DNA of 64,000 bases from Ochotona curzoniae. Lineage: Eukaryota; Chordata; Mammalia; Lagomorpha; Ochotonidae. The notes under the pieces were generated by a model that saw only the letters and a list, made by a program, of their open reading frames with translations, did no database searches and was not told where the DNA came from. How positions within the stretch are numbered: the first letter of the stretch is position 1; each line of letters opens with the position of its first letter. The DNA lies in contig NW_024466218.1 in NCBI RefSeq assembly GCF_017591425.1, positions 13,034,001 through 13,098,000 on the forward strand. The letters are read 5' to 3'. The translations under genes and the position numbers were made by a program. Positions 1 through 9,910 of this stretch are shown here, piece after piece.

Positions 1-21
1 GTTTTTGAAAATTTATCTGGG

Positions 22-318
22 TCAGTGTTGAGGCACAATCAGTGAAGTTGCTGCTTGCGATGCCAGCCTCCCACATCACAGTGTCAGTTCAAACCTTGGC
101 TGCTCTGCTTCTGACCCAACTTCCTGATAATATACTAAAGAAGTCAACAGACAATGGCTGTAGTAGCTGGACTCCTGCTATCCATTTTGAAAACCCAGGT
201 GGAGTTCTAGGCTTCTGATTTTCTGCCTGGCCAAGTTTGGCCGTTGTAACCATTAGGGGAATGAATCAGCAGATGGAAAGAGTCTCTCTCTCTCTGTCTC
301 TCCTTTTCTTCCCTTTTA
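22..318 (+). mobile_element. Old CSINE (lagomorph C-type SINE), + strand
   Basis: The body reads through the diverged C-SINE landmarks in order: a tRNA-like head with CCCACATCACAGTGTCAG, a mid section (CAGGTGGAGTTCTAGGCTTC), GGGGAATGAATCAGCAGATGG, then a TCTC-rich tail. Divergence is high, so it is an older copy. It is non-coding, and I see no clear target duplication. Confidence 0.75.
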
Positions 319-320
319 TG

Positions 321-779
321 TCATGCTTAATTTCACATAAAAATTAATTTTTTATTAAGGCTTGTCTGCCCCAAACTGAAACTTTTTGTATTTTTCAAGA
401 GGATGTGCTAGTTTCAAGGCCAGGTTAAACTTCTTATCAACTTCTTATATAGACCTCTTAGAGGTATTACAGATGGTCCCAGTGGTTTACTTAATAATTT
501 ATAAACTATTAATAAGATGGTATGCCATTTGAACCTGAGAAGATCCATGCTTTCTATTTCAGCTGTCTTGACATGTGTCTGTCTTGTTCCCCTTGGCTGT
601 ATTTTCAAGACTTGAAGGTATTGGACACTTCCTCGATTCTTCACCCTGCTCATTACATTGGGGTGTCTGTGTATAAGCTGAGAAATCCTTACAATATTGG
701 ATGTTTGATGCATTACTGACTGGTAACTGACTTAGATTGAAAAGAAGTTTTAGGAAGAATTGATTGTTTCAGTGTACCA
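321..779. other. Unassigned AT-rich stretch
   Basis: I recognise no repeat or gene here. Two overlapping open frames on opposite strands (65 and 99 codons, around 414-719) have no recognisable motif and look like chance openings. Confidence 0.4.
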
Positions 780-1440
780 GTTTTATTTCGACTTCTCTTT
801 TCGAGGTGAAGTGCACAAGGCATAATGCTGAAAAGAATGAAGCACATCTAGTTTCTCAGTTGTGTCATCAGGTTTCATGCTGTGGGGGGTTGGAAAAAGG
901 CAACGTGGGTGGGAATCAGCAATGTGGCAGATGAAATCCGGCCACTGAGATGCACAACAATGGTTTGATGCAGTTTGCATCAGACATTGAAACGCACTGT
1001 AAAATATGCGTTTTCTGGAGTAAGAGAATGATGGAAGCAGAATTGGAGATCCTCTAGGAGATAAATGAGTAGGACAGAGTTATTGATGAAGCATGTGTAG
1101 AACTAAATGCGGAAGTTAAAACAGCAGAAAATGAGGTCCAGGAGAGGAAATTGAGGGAAGAGAAAGCATGTGTCAGGGGAGGCGAAACACATGGAGAACA
1201 TAAAGTGAAGGCAGAGCTGTAGGAACAGTCACAGAAGGGAAGGCATCTTGAGCCTGGTGCCTTGGGGATCAATCCCTCGTCTGTACAGTGAGGAATCACC
1301 TTTGGACCCTGACCCTGGAGTGAGATGTGACTTTTAGAAATTGTGCCTGTGGAAATAGATGTGTGTTTTTGTTTTGTATCATTCTGGGAAGGTGCATTTC
1401 ACACCAAAGTGGAATGTTCCAAATAAATGAATAGCTGTGG
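780..1440 (+). pseudogene. Possible degenerate retrocopy, parent not identified
   Basis: I do not recognise this sequence. Read in one plus-strand frame between about 1030 and 1210 it gives a charged, Glu/Lys-rich, coiled-coil-like peptide (motifs such as AELEIL and NAEVKTAENEVQ) interrupted by several stop codons. Base composition is richer in G and purine than the flanks. An AATAAA lies near 1423 in CCAAATAAATGAATAG, but no poly(A) tract follows and I found no target duplication. This pattern fits an old processed pseudogene that has lost its tail; it could equally be unique non-coding DNA. A translated search of 1030-1210 against mammalian proteins would decide. Confidence 0.25.
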
Positions 1441-2380
1441 AAGGGTTTGTTTGTAGGTCATGTGGGAGTGAACTTTAGGGACCAAAGTTAATTGTCAGAC
1501 TTACTGCCTGTTAACTTTCAGAAACTTGAAACACTTCTTGTTATCAGAACACTAAGAGAGGTAGACCAATTATAATAAAATATATTATGTTTCTATTTTA
1601 TCCTATAATTTAGTTTTTATTCAAAGCATTTCATCTCCTTTGGCTCAGTGGAAGTGATAACTTTACTGAAGGAGGTTAGGCCTGGAGTTCTGGAACAGAG
1701 AGGAAAACTTGGATCAATTCTTGAATCAGATGGTTGCACGGTCTACTTCGCTGTGCATTGCGGAAGCTTAGTTTTCGGTTGCTGATTACTGTGGAGTCAA
1801 TTTTTCTGAATCTTCAGGCTGAAAAAGCAGTTTGGGCTCATTCATGTGCCTGACATCAGTGGATACCTTGACAGGTAAGGGCTTTGGAGTGATGTCACTC
1901 TTATTTCTGAAGCCTTACCATGAGTTTTTTCATGGGTTTTAGGGATCTCTTCTATTCAGTGATTAGCCTCAGATTGCTTAGGGCTCAGCAGCAGCATTCC
2001 TGGAGAGCACGAGTGGAAGCTGCAGTTTCTGGTGTTCCACAACTCCAACAACCTCATTCCTTGGCATTCAACAAGGCACAGCAGTTCAGTGAGGCCAGGG
2101 TCCTGGCTTGGTAAATATATTTCATCCTTTAGTGAGCAGAGCTACAAAACACGGGGCCCATAATTTCCAATCTAGCACATGTGACACTTTTGTGCCAACA
2201 TTACTCTTAAGAGAGACTCCTGAACCCTACTGTTTCCATTGACTAAACCCATGATCTCAAGATAACGCAAATGATTTTTGATATAAACTTTTGGATGAGT
2301 TGACATCAGTGTCTTCTTTCAGACTGTCTTTGAATCAACTATAAGAAGATCTTGAAGGGCACTGCCTGGGAAATTTCTGC
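1441..2380. other. Unassigned stretch with one exon-like interval
   Basis: No repeat family is recognised. A short interval, 1818-1874, is flanked by a pyrimidine-rich AG acceptor and a GTAAGG donor and has one open frame (see findings). The rest shows nothing I can name. Confidence 0.3.
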
Positions 2381-2394
2381 AAGGATAAGAGCTG

Positions 2395-2695
2395 ACGCAG
2401 ATGCCCACTGATGTTTTTTCTTCTTTAGAGACATAGTGAGGAGAGAAAGATAGAGTTTTCATCTACTGGTTCATTAACTGAATGTGCGTAACTGCTTTAG
2501 GTTGAAGCAGGGAGCTAGGAACTCAATCCAGGTTTCCCTTATGGTTGGTGGGGACATAGCTACTTGAGCTGTCATCTGCTGAATCACAGGTTTGCATTAA
2601 CAGGAAGCTGGAATTCAGGAGCCAGAGCTTAGAATCTAACTCAGGTTTTGCATTATATGCTACATTGTAACACTAGGCCAAATGCCCTCTTCTTA
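2395..2695 (-). mobile_element. Old CSINE, - strand
   Basis: The order of landmarks is inverted: a tail-side AGAGACATAGTGAGGAGAG, then GTTCATTAACTGAATG, then a mid section with GAAGCAGGGAGCTAGGAAC, then a head-side end at CACTAGGCCAAATGCCC. It is strongly diverged. No protein is encoded. Confidence 0.65.
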
Positions 2696-2699
2696 GCAA

Positions 2700-3008
2700 T
2701 GTTTCAGAATCATTATAAACATGTTTTTGCGAATGTAATTAGGGGTTACTATAGCAAAGTGACTTTCCCACTCTGAGTTTCTGGCTTCCCACATAGAATT
2801 ACAAATTATTAACTCTTAGGGTCTTTGTCACAAAACATTGCCCAAATGCTTCAAACATAAACATAACATTTAATAAGTAAGATCAGTTTTTGTCATTGCT
2901 ATTATTAATGTTATTACTATGTTTATTAACAATTTTATTGCTAGTAGAGGCCATGAATTTTGTAAGTGTAAGAATTGTTGTCTTCCATATTTAACTACAT
3001 GAGGTTAC
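2700..3008. other. Unassigned AT-rich spacer
   Basis: AT-rich sequence between two minus-strand SINEs. I see no gene, RNA or repeat family in it. Confidence 0.4.
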
Positions 3009-3009
3009 A

Positions 3010-3265
3010 TAAAATTTCATGGGAACAGCTGGTTCACTCCCCAGATGGTGGCAATGGCTGGAGCTGAGCCAATCCAAAGGCAGGAGCCAGGGATTTCTTC
3101 TCCTGGTCTCACACATGGATACAGTGGCTCAATGACTGGAGCCATCCTCTGTTGCTTTCCCAGGCCATAAGCAGGGAGCTGGATGCTGATTGGAGGAGCC
3201 GAGATCTCAACGGCATCCATATGAGATACCAGCGGTTCAGGTGGCCATAGTGTTGGCCCACAGTT
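3010..3265 (-). mobile_element. CSINE, - strand, tail end missing
   Basis: CTGGTTCACTCCCCAGATGG, GAGCTGAGCCAATCC, CTTTCCCAGGCCATAAGCAG and CATCCATATGAGATACC follow the inverted C-SINE order. It lacks the A-rich tail seen in complete copies. Open frames of 67 and 87 codons across it are SINE sequence, not genes. Confidence 0.85.
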
Positions 3266-3284
3266 TTTTTTTTTTTAATAATAC

Positions 3285-3390
3285 AGATTTTCAAAAAATT
3301 TTGAAAACCCCTCATGTGCATAGATTTGAATTTTTTATAAGAAAGAAAATGTCTTTTTAAATCTATTTTCAAGAATTTTTTGAAATACTT
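3285..3390. mobile_element. Mariner-like MITE, copy 1
   Basis: About 105 bp bounded by inverted ends: TTTTCAAAAAATTTTGAAAA at the left, and the complement of TTTTCAAGAATTTTTTGAAA at the right. The interior (TGTGCATAGATTTGAATTTT) resembles a second copy at 25333-25443. I recall this as a widespread mammalian Tc1/mariner-derived miniature element. It encodes nothing and would have moved with transposase supplied in trans. Confidence 0.55.
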
Positions 3391-4229
3391 TCACACATGC
3401 AGTAGTTGCTTTTGCTTTGCAGTTACTTGTCACAGTAGTTGCTCGATCATGACTTGTTGAGAGTGTTGCTGATAGAATTAACTTCTATCAATTAGAATTT
3501 GACAGTTTACTAATTAGTATATGTTTGCCATATGCCTATTAGTTACTAGTTATCTCTCAATAGCCAACGTTCATGATACCTGTTTGGAAAGTATTTGCTT
3601 CCTTCATCCATTATAAATGCTGGTTTGTTAAAGTGTTACAAATTAGCATGGTTTTTGTTCTTGTGTGTAATGCAAAACTGACATGTGCCTTTGACAGAAA
3701 ATGAGTGCACCCTGTCAATTCAATGGCTCCAAGAGAGAGCTCTGCATATAATGTACAGTTTTGAAGGATGACCAGGAGTCTACCCAGAGTTTGGAATCTG
3801 GGATGACCTTGGAGATGTTCAGAGAAAAGGAGGCAATTTGGGAATAGCTTGAGATGAGATGTAGCTGTGTGAGTGGATGGGGGGTTTGTGAAGAATTTAA
3901 GGGTTAGTGTGAGATAGAGGCAACAGACAAGCCGGAGTTGGAGAAGTGGGGTGAGCTCTGCATGTGGACATGTGAGGAGCTACTAGATGTATTTGAGGAA
4001 GACAACTTCATCTTGAAGTGTTTTTGCTGTTATTGTTTTTCTTTTCTCTTTTTACTGGCAAGACCATTTCAAAGGTGAGATCTGAAGTTGGGAGCCAGGT
4101 TGACTCAGTCAAGCAACAGATTTCCGATTTACTCTGGGCAAAATAAAAGGTTAGATTAAGGCATTACCTGGACACAAGGCTCCAAATGAGTATTGCCACT
4201 CTTGCCCTCTGCATCCACACACTCAAATC
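3391..4229. other. Unassigned spacer
   Basis: No repeat family or gene is recognised. Composition is mixed, with a G-rich stretch around 3840-3960. No open frame of interest. Confidence 0.4.
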
Positions 4230-4249
4230 AGAGCTGCAGTCTCACTTTG

Positions 4250-4552
4250 TCTTTAATGAGTTATTTACTATCATTTTTTATTATTGGAAAGAAAGGGACA
4301 GAGATCTTCCATCTGTTTGTGTTCTCCCTAAGTGCCTGCATAGCCAGAGACAGGAAAATCAGCTGAGGAGCTTCATGCTGGGTCTCTCCTGTGGGTGGCA
4401 GGCATCCAGGTCCTTGCATAAGCACCAGGTGCCTCTCAAGGTGCACATTGCTAACAGCTGAATCTAAGATGGAGTCTCAAACACAGACATCACCATATGG
4501 GGTGTGGAAATCCCAAGTGGCAACTTAAGCAGTTGCACTAGATGCCCACCCC
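4250..4552 (-). mobile_element. Old CSINE, - strand
   Basis: It starts with the inverted tail (TTTTTTATTATTGGAAAGAA), then GGGACAGAGATCTTCC, CTGGGTCTCTCCTGTGGGTG, and a tRNA-like head ending near GTTGCACTAGATGCCCACC. Short open frames on both strands within it are by-products of the SINE. Confidence 0.75.
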
Positions 4553-4985
4553 CACAGTTCCATTTTGCCATGAAAACTTCCCTGTTCTTAAATCCCACTC
4601 TGACCTAGTTCTTGTTCCAGTTCCCAATTAAAGCTGCAGTTACAGAACTAGGTGTCTTAGCTAGGTGTGAAATGCCATGAAAATTTGTAGCAATTAATGA
4701 CTATTATGATAGCTATGAGTTATTAGGGACATTAGAAAGAGCCAGATAATGTCATCATTACATCTTTATAACAGTGTGAGGGGGCATGAAAAGAAATAGC
4801 AATTGCCATAATGATGGCTTTTGTAATAGAGAGACAGAAAGCATTTGGATAATAGATCAGCAAAGAAAGAAAAGCTGGAGAGTGTCTGAGATGTATGAAT
4901 GTAGAATGTTGTTAGTGATCGGGCAGATTAAGGGGAAATGTGTCAGTAAAGGAAGAACATTGCACTCAAATACCATATTGCGGGA
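4553..4985. other. Unassigned spacer
   Basis: No repeat or gene recognised. A 73-codon open frame starting at 4786 has no recognisable feature. Confidence 0.35.
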
Positions 4986-4987
4986 GG

Positions 4988-5272
4988 GTATTTGGCATAC
5001 TGATTGAGATACCCCTTGAGATGCCCAAGTCCCATATTGGAGAGCCTGGATTCAGGACCCAATTTGTTTCTAACTCCAGATTCCAACTGTTGTGCAACAA
5101 CCAGGGAGCTAGCTAGTAATGGGTCATGTGCATGGTCCTCACTGCCCTCTCTGAATTCTTTACTCTCTGCTTCAGTTCAATCTAGTTCCAACTAGGAGTA
5201 AATCACAGGACTATGAGCTCTTTATTTCTTTGAAACTCTGTGCTTTACAAATAAATAAAATAAGTGAATGGA
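4988..5272 (+). mobile_element. Old CSINE, + strand
   Basis: The head (GATGCCCAAGTCCCATATTGG), a shortened centre, and the tail (TTACAAATAAATAAAATAAG) are in plus order. The middle section is poorly conserved or partly deleted. Confidence 0.6.
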
Positions 5273-5339
5273 AATTTAAAAGGAAAAGGTGATTAAAAGA
5301 TACCATATGCTTGGAAAATAATCAGCACTGGTCAAAAAA

Positions 5340-5625
5340 ATTGCTTTATGTGGCAGGTGGTATTGTGTCTTTTTGGGGTGCTGAGCTTCAGCTCCCTGCT
5401 GATGCTCTTGGGAAAGCATTGGGAAAGCAGCAGAAGATGGCTCAAAGACCTGAGGTTCCACCAATCACTTGGAAGAACAAGATGGAATTTTGGGCTTCTG
5501 GTTTTGACTTGGCCTGTCCCAGGCTGTTGTGGGTACTTAAGAGTATGAACCAGGATGTGGAAGATTTCTCTCTGTTTCTTCCTGTCTGTTTCTCTGCCTT
5601 TCAAAGAAAGAAGCAAAGAACGAAG
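5340..5625 (+). mobile_element. CSINE, + strand, diverged head
   Basis: Landmarks in plus order: CAGCTCCCTGCTGATGCTC, GGAAAGCAGCAGAAGATGG, CTTGGCCTGTCCCAGGCTG, AGTATGAACCAGGATGTGG, and a pyrimidine-rich tail. The 128-codon frame here is a read-through of SINE sequence. Confidence 0.75.
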
Positions 5626-5639
5626 GAAGAAAAGAAACT

Positions 5640-6825
5640 TCTTTTTCACCATATTTTAAGTTGTCTAGATTGCAAAGGGTGGGATATTTGGTGGTAGACT
5701 TTCCTCTTGTTTGGGATGGGAAAGAGAGAATTAGCATGCAGCCAACAGCCTTCAGTCCACAGGGATCAGATTCTGTTTATGACGACAATTGGAAAAACAT
5801 ACAGATAAAATGAACACAAAACAGTAGGAAGAATTCTACTTTAAAATTTAGAAGGCACACCTGACAAACATTATGAATCTTTACTGAAGAGCTGAAAGAA
5901 AAATCAAAGTAATCAGTTTGTGTTCTATGATGACAGAATGTGGTTTATTACTAATATCTGTTCTCCTAAATTAGTTAATATATGTGATACCTGTAAGTAG
6001 AATGCCAGATTTTAATGGTTATTAAAATGTTTGCTACATTTGGCAAATGGATTTTCAATTGCATAATGTCGAAAAAATATGCAAATATTTTCAGTACACT
6101 TTCAAAATAACCGTAACCTGGGGGGAGCTAACATGTCTTTTCAGATATTGAAAGACTATAAATACTCTCATAATTATCACAGCTGATATTGGTGTAAAGG
6201 AAATAAATGGAAGAAAATTTTATGAATAAAGTTGTGAAAATGTAGTTATCATTGATATTTCAAACAGTATAGAAATACTGTTGAAATAATAGTTCTGTGA
6301 TACTTAGAAATACATTCAAAAATAGAAATTTAGGATTTATACTTATATCATTAAGACATAACGTATAGTTTATAAGCCAAAATGGAAAAATATAGTGTTT
6401 CAGAAATATTTAGAAATTTTTTGTAAGCTGACAGGAAACTGTTGTCTTAACTGTGAAAAAGGAAGAATATTTTCATTGAGTTATAAACACAGATGTTAAA
6501 AAGTATTGATACATTCAAACTAAAGGATAAAAAACAAATTAAACTAAGATATAATCTGTATTAAAAAGATTTAAAATGTATACAAATGAAAATTAGAGCA
6601 ATTCAAAAAAGTGAGTCAATGGTTTGAATTGGCTGACTAAACATTAATGAAAAAATACAAAAAAAAAATGTTTAATTTTGCAGTTAATACCAAAAGTGAC
6701 AATTAAAAGATATATGACCATTGGGAGTAAAAATGTATGATAAAAATATAGGTGAATATTTGAGAAAATAATCATTAAACTGGTGCCTGAAAAATGCAAA
6801 AATATTTTTGTGGGCTTATAAAATT
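5640..6825. other. Unassigned A-rich stretch, possibly old L1
   Basis: Very AT-rich, with A excess on the plus strand towards 6480-6800, as in old sense-strand L1 coding sequence. I could not anchor any part to a specific L1 domain. No gene is visible. Confidence 0.3.
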
Positions 6826-6827
6826 AA

Positions 6828-7140
6828 TTTTTAAAAGATTTATTAATTTTTAAAATTTAAAATGTAGAGTTTACACAAAGACAGAAAAATAACAAGAGAT
6901 ATTCCATCCACTGTTTCACTCTGTCCGCAGAGGGCCACAACACTGGAGCTGAGCATATCTGAAGCCAGAAGCCAGGAACTTCTGGTTTTCCCACATTGGT
7001 GCAGGGACTCAATGGCTTCAGTCATGCCTCCTCCACTTCTTACCCAAGCCATAAGCAGAGGGCTGGACTGAAGTGTAGCAGTTGGGACTTGAAACAGCAC
7101 ACATGTAGGATGCCTACAGTGCCATAGCACCTGCCCCTAA
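6828..7140 (-). mobile_element. CSINE, - strand
   Basis: It begins with the inverted tail (TTTTTAAAAGATTTATTAAT), then TGGAGCTGAGCATATCTGAA, CCAGAAGCCAGGAACTTCTG, CCATAAGCAGAGGGCTGG, and head-end GTGCCATAGCACCTGCCCC. Nearly full length. The 95-codon minus frame is not a gene. Confidence 0.85.
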
Positions 7141-7329
7141 ACTGTTTAAAAATTGATAGCACAAGTGACATTTTTCTTCTGATGTGTGTTTCAGTGAATT
7201 TTAATTCACAATTAGATTTTTGCCCCTACTATTGCTGCAGAGTATTCTGGCACAGGGACATACGGGTTTTTAGCTATTTTCTTTATGGACATGGCTAGAC
7301 ATTTTCTCTTTTCATTCCAAGTTTTGTCA

Positions 7330-8130
7330 TATGTTCCTTCTTTTTCTTTCTAGTAGTTTATTAATTTTATTAATTATTTCAAAGAAAGAATTTTTGGGTT
7401 CACTGACTTGGTGTATTGTTTTTTCTGTTTCCATGTAATTGTGTTCAACTCTAGTCATTATTTCTTTCCTTCTGCTTGCTTTGGAGTTTATTTTGCTGCC
7501 TTTATTTATTTATTTATTTACTAGCTTCATGAGACCTATGTTTGTATTAATCATGATAATCATGATATTAAATTTTTCTGTGTGCTGGCTGGATACTTGA
7601 ATATTTTGTTGGTAAAATAGTTGTTTATATCAGTTACTAAATTTCTATCCCGAGTCATCAATTTTTTAGTGAGTTGTGAGAGTTTGTTTTACATATTCTG
7701 AATACAAGCCCCTTACAACGATATATAGTTTCCAATTTTTTTTTCACATTTCTGCTCTTTGTATTCATTCTTTCTTAATAGTGTCATATACAGCACAAAA
7801 GTTGATTTAGATGAAATAACATTTGTTAATATATTTTTGTTTATTTTTCTTTTGGTGTTATTTTAAGATGACTTCATTTAATTCTCTGACAAAAATTGAC
7901 TCATGTTTTCTTCCAAGAGTTTTAGCTCATGCTTTCTTCTAAGAGTTTTATAATTTTCATTCTTATGTTTAGATCTATGGCTTAGTTTGAACTGATGGTT
8001 TTGATTTGGACTATGGGATAGCTGCTTCTTCTTCTTCTTCTTCCTTTTCCATCTCCTTCTCCTTCTTATTCTTGTTATATTTACATGCTGAGGTAAAATA
8101 TTTTAAGATCACTCTAAAAATACCTTCCTC
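7330..8130 (-). mobile_element. L1 ORF2 fragments, - strand
   Basis: Around 7395-7500 the plus strand reads GGGTTCACTGACTTGGTGTA followed by the TCATTATTTCTTTCCTTCTG motif, typical of antisense L1 reverse-transcriptase sequence. Around 7700-7990 it matches a more 3' part of antisense ORF2. In one minus-strand L1 the 3' part should come first in plus coordinates, so these are probably two insertions or a rearranged one. The CTT-rich run at 8028-8070 follows. All reading frames are broken. Confidence 0.55.
8028..8072. repeat. (CTT)n pyrimidine-rich simple repeat
   Basis: Imperfect CTT triplet run, beginning with about seven clean CTT units and grading into TCC-rich DNA. Confidence 0.8.
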
Positions 8131-8234
8131 CATTTAATTGTTGTGGCATCTTTATAAAAATAAAGGTAAAAGTTTATTATGGAGTTTACTTCTGTTCCAC
8201 TCATTAAAATGTCTACCATTTTGTCACTTAGAAA

Positions 8235-8512
8235 TTATCTATTTTCAATTTGAAAAACAGATTTTACAGAGAGGTCTTTTATGTGTTGCTTCACCCTCTA
8301 AGTGGCCACTGTGGTCAGCTGAGATGATCCAAAGTTGGGAGCCAGGAACTTCTTCTGGGTCTCTTATGTGGGTTCCGGGGCCCTATGCCTTGGGCAATCC
8401 TCTGCTGCTTTCCTGGGCCATAATCAGAGAGCTGCATTGGAAGTGGAGCAGCTGGGGTGAACCATAATCCCTATGGGATGCTGGCACTAGCAGGTGCTTG
8501 AGCTTACCTCTA
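8235..8512 (-). mobile_element. CSINE, - strand, inserted in L1-rich DNA
   Basis: Inverted order: AAACAGATTTTACAGAGAGG, GTTGGGAGCCAGGAACTTC, TGGGTCTCTTATGTGGGTTC, CTTTCCTGGGCCATAATCAG, and CCCTATGGGATGCTGGCAC. The 109-codon plus frame across it is the antisense of the SINE. Confidence 0.85.
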
Positions 8513-8519
8513 TTATTTT

Positions 8520-9910
8520 ATCATCAATGCAGTTTAGTAATAACTATAAACTGGATATGACTTTCCAGCCGGATTATTTTTTCCTTTGCTTGGAAATCTT
8601 TTGATATGTCCTCAGGAAAGTTTAGTTTGTAATAAATTTTCTTCAACTTTCCTTTATACAAAAAAATGTATTCATTTTGCCTAGATAATTGAAATAATGC
8701 TAGATAAACAAATTTAACTCTCTGAACAAGAGTATTTCATTGGTATCTGTATAAAATCGATTCATACGCCAAAACTCTTGATGCTCTATTCCTTTCTCTG
8801 TATTTAGCATTTTCCTACCTCTAGACACCCTTAAGCTTTTGTTTTTGTTAATCATTTTCAGAGATTTAATTAAAATTTTTAATGTTGTGATTTTTTTGTG
8901 TGTGTATAACCTGTTTTGCTTTTGGTGAGGAAATTGAATCCATGAATTAATATTTTGTAAAAAAATTAGAAAAATTGGTGCTTTATTCCAATAATTTTTA
9001 ACTGCTATAATAATTAGACTTCTAGAAGTCTAATTTTTTTCTTTGTGTCGCTCCAAATGTCATGTTTTCTTTTTCTCTTTTCCCACATGCTTTATTCTGA
9101 ATAATTTCTATAATTCTGTGTTCAAGTTCAATGACAGTTCTTCTCTTTATATGGTTTATTGTGTCCAATAAAATTTTAATTTCAGCTAGTGTGTTTTACA
9201 TTTCTTAAAAATTAATTTATATATGTACAAGGTATATATTTCAAGTACTTCACTTATAGAGTAGAGGAACATCACTTCCCTTGTTCCCTCCCTTCCTTGA
9301 TCCCGTCGCCTTCCTTTCTTATTTTTCTTTTAGTTTTCAAGGTGATATGTGTTCAGTTTGCTTTATAATCATCAGCTTACTCCTCCACTAAATTAATAAT
9401 TCAACATGCAATAAATATGAAAACCACTGTTCCTCAAGAGCATAGACAGGGCTGTCAACTGTAATCGAATTTCAAGATGTCAATTTCATTCATATACATT
9501 GTATTTTTAGTACTCTATATGTTCTTTTTAAATTTAAATTTATTTATGCTTTTTACTTTTTAAATTTATATTTTCATTGAAATGTCTGGATGTAATCATA
9601 GCAGATGTTTAAAAAGCTTTTGTATGTTAACTGCATCCTTCAAGATTATTTCTGAATCTTTTTATAAATGTATTTTCTCATGGTAATGTGTTACATTTTT
9701 TCTACCTTTTGGCATATATGATGATTTTTTGTTTGAATATTTCCATTATGATTCATAGTGTTAATTGTGGAAAATTTATTCATATTTTACAAATACATTT
9801 TCTTTATTTTATATATAGTTAAGTGCCTTACTTTTTTTTATTTGTTTGTTTGAATTTTGCCTGATTAGCTGAGATCTTGAGGAGACTAATTTGTGAGAAG
9901 TTCATTCCAC
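8520..9910 (-). mobile_element. Old L1M-type fragment with an inserted L1-like 3' end
   Basis: At 9030-9190 the plus strand has the antisense L1M pattern (TTCAAGTTCAATGACAGTTC, then TTTTAATTTCAGCTAGTGTG). A related late-L1 pattern resumes at about 9540-9900. Between them, about 9195-9530, is a different AT-rich block with CCCTCCCTTCCTTGATCCC and GAAAACCACTGTTCCTCAAG. I read that block as a younger L1 3' untranslated piece inserted into the older one, but this is recall rather than alignment. No frame survives. Confidence 0.45.
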
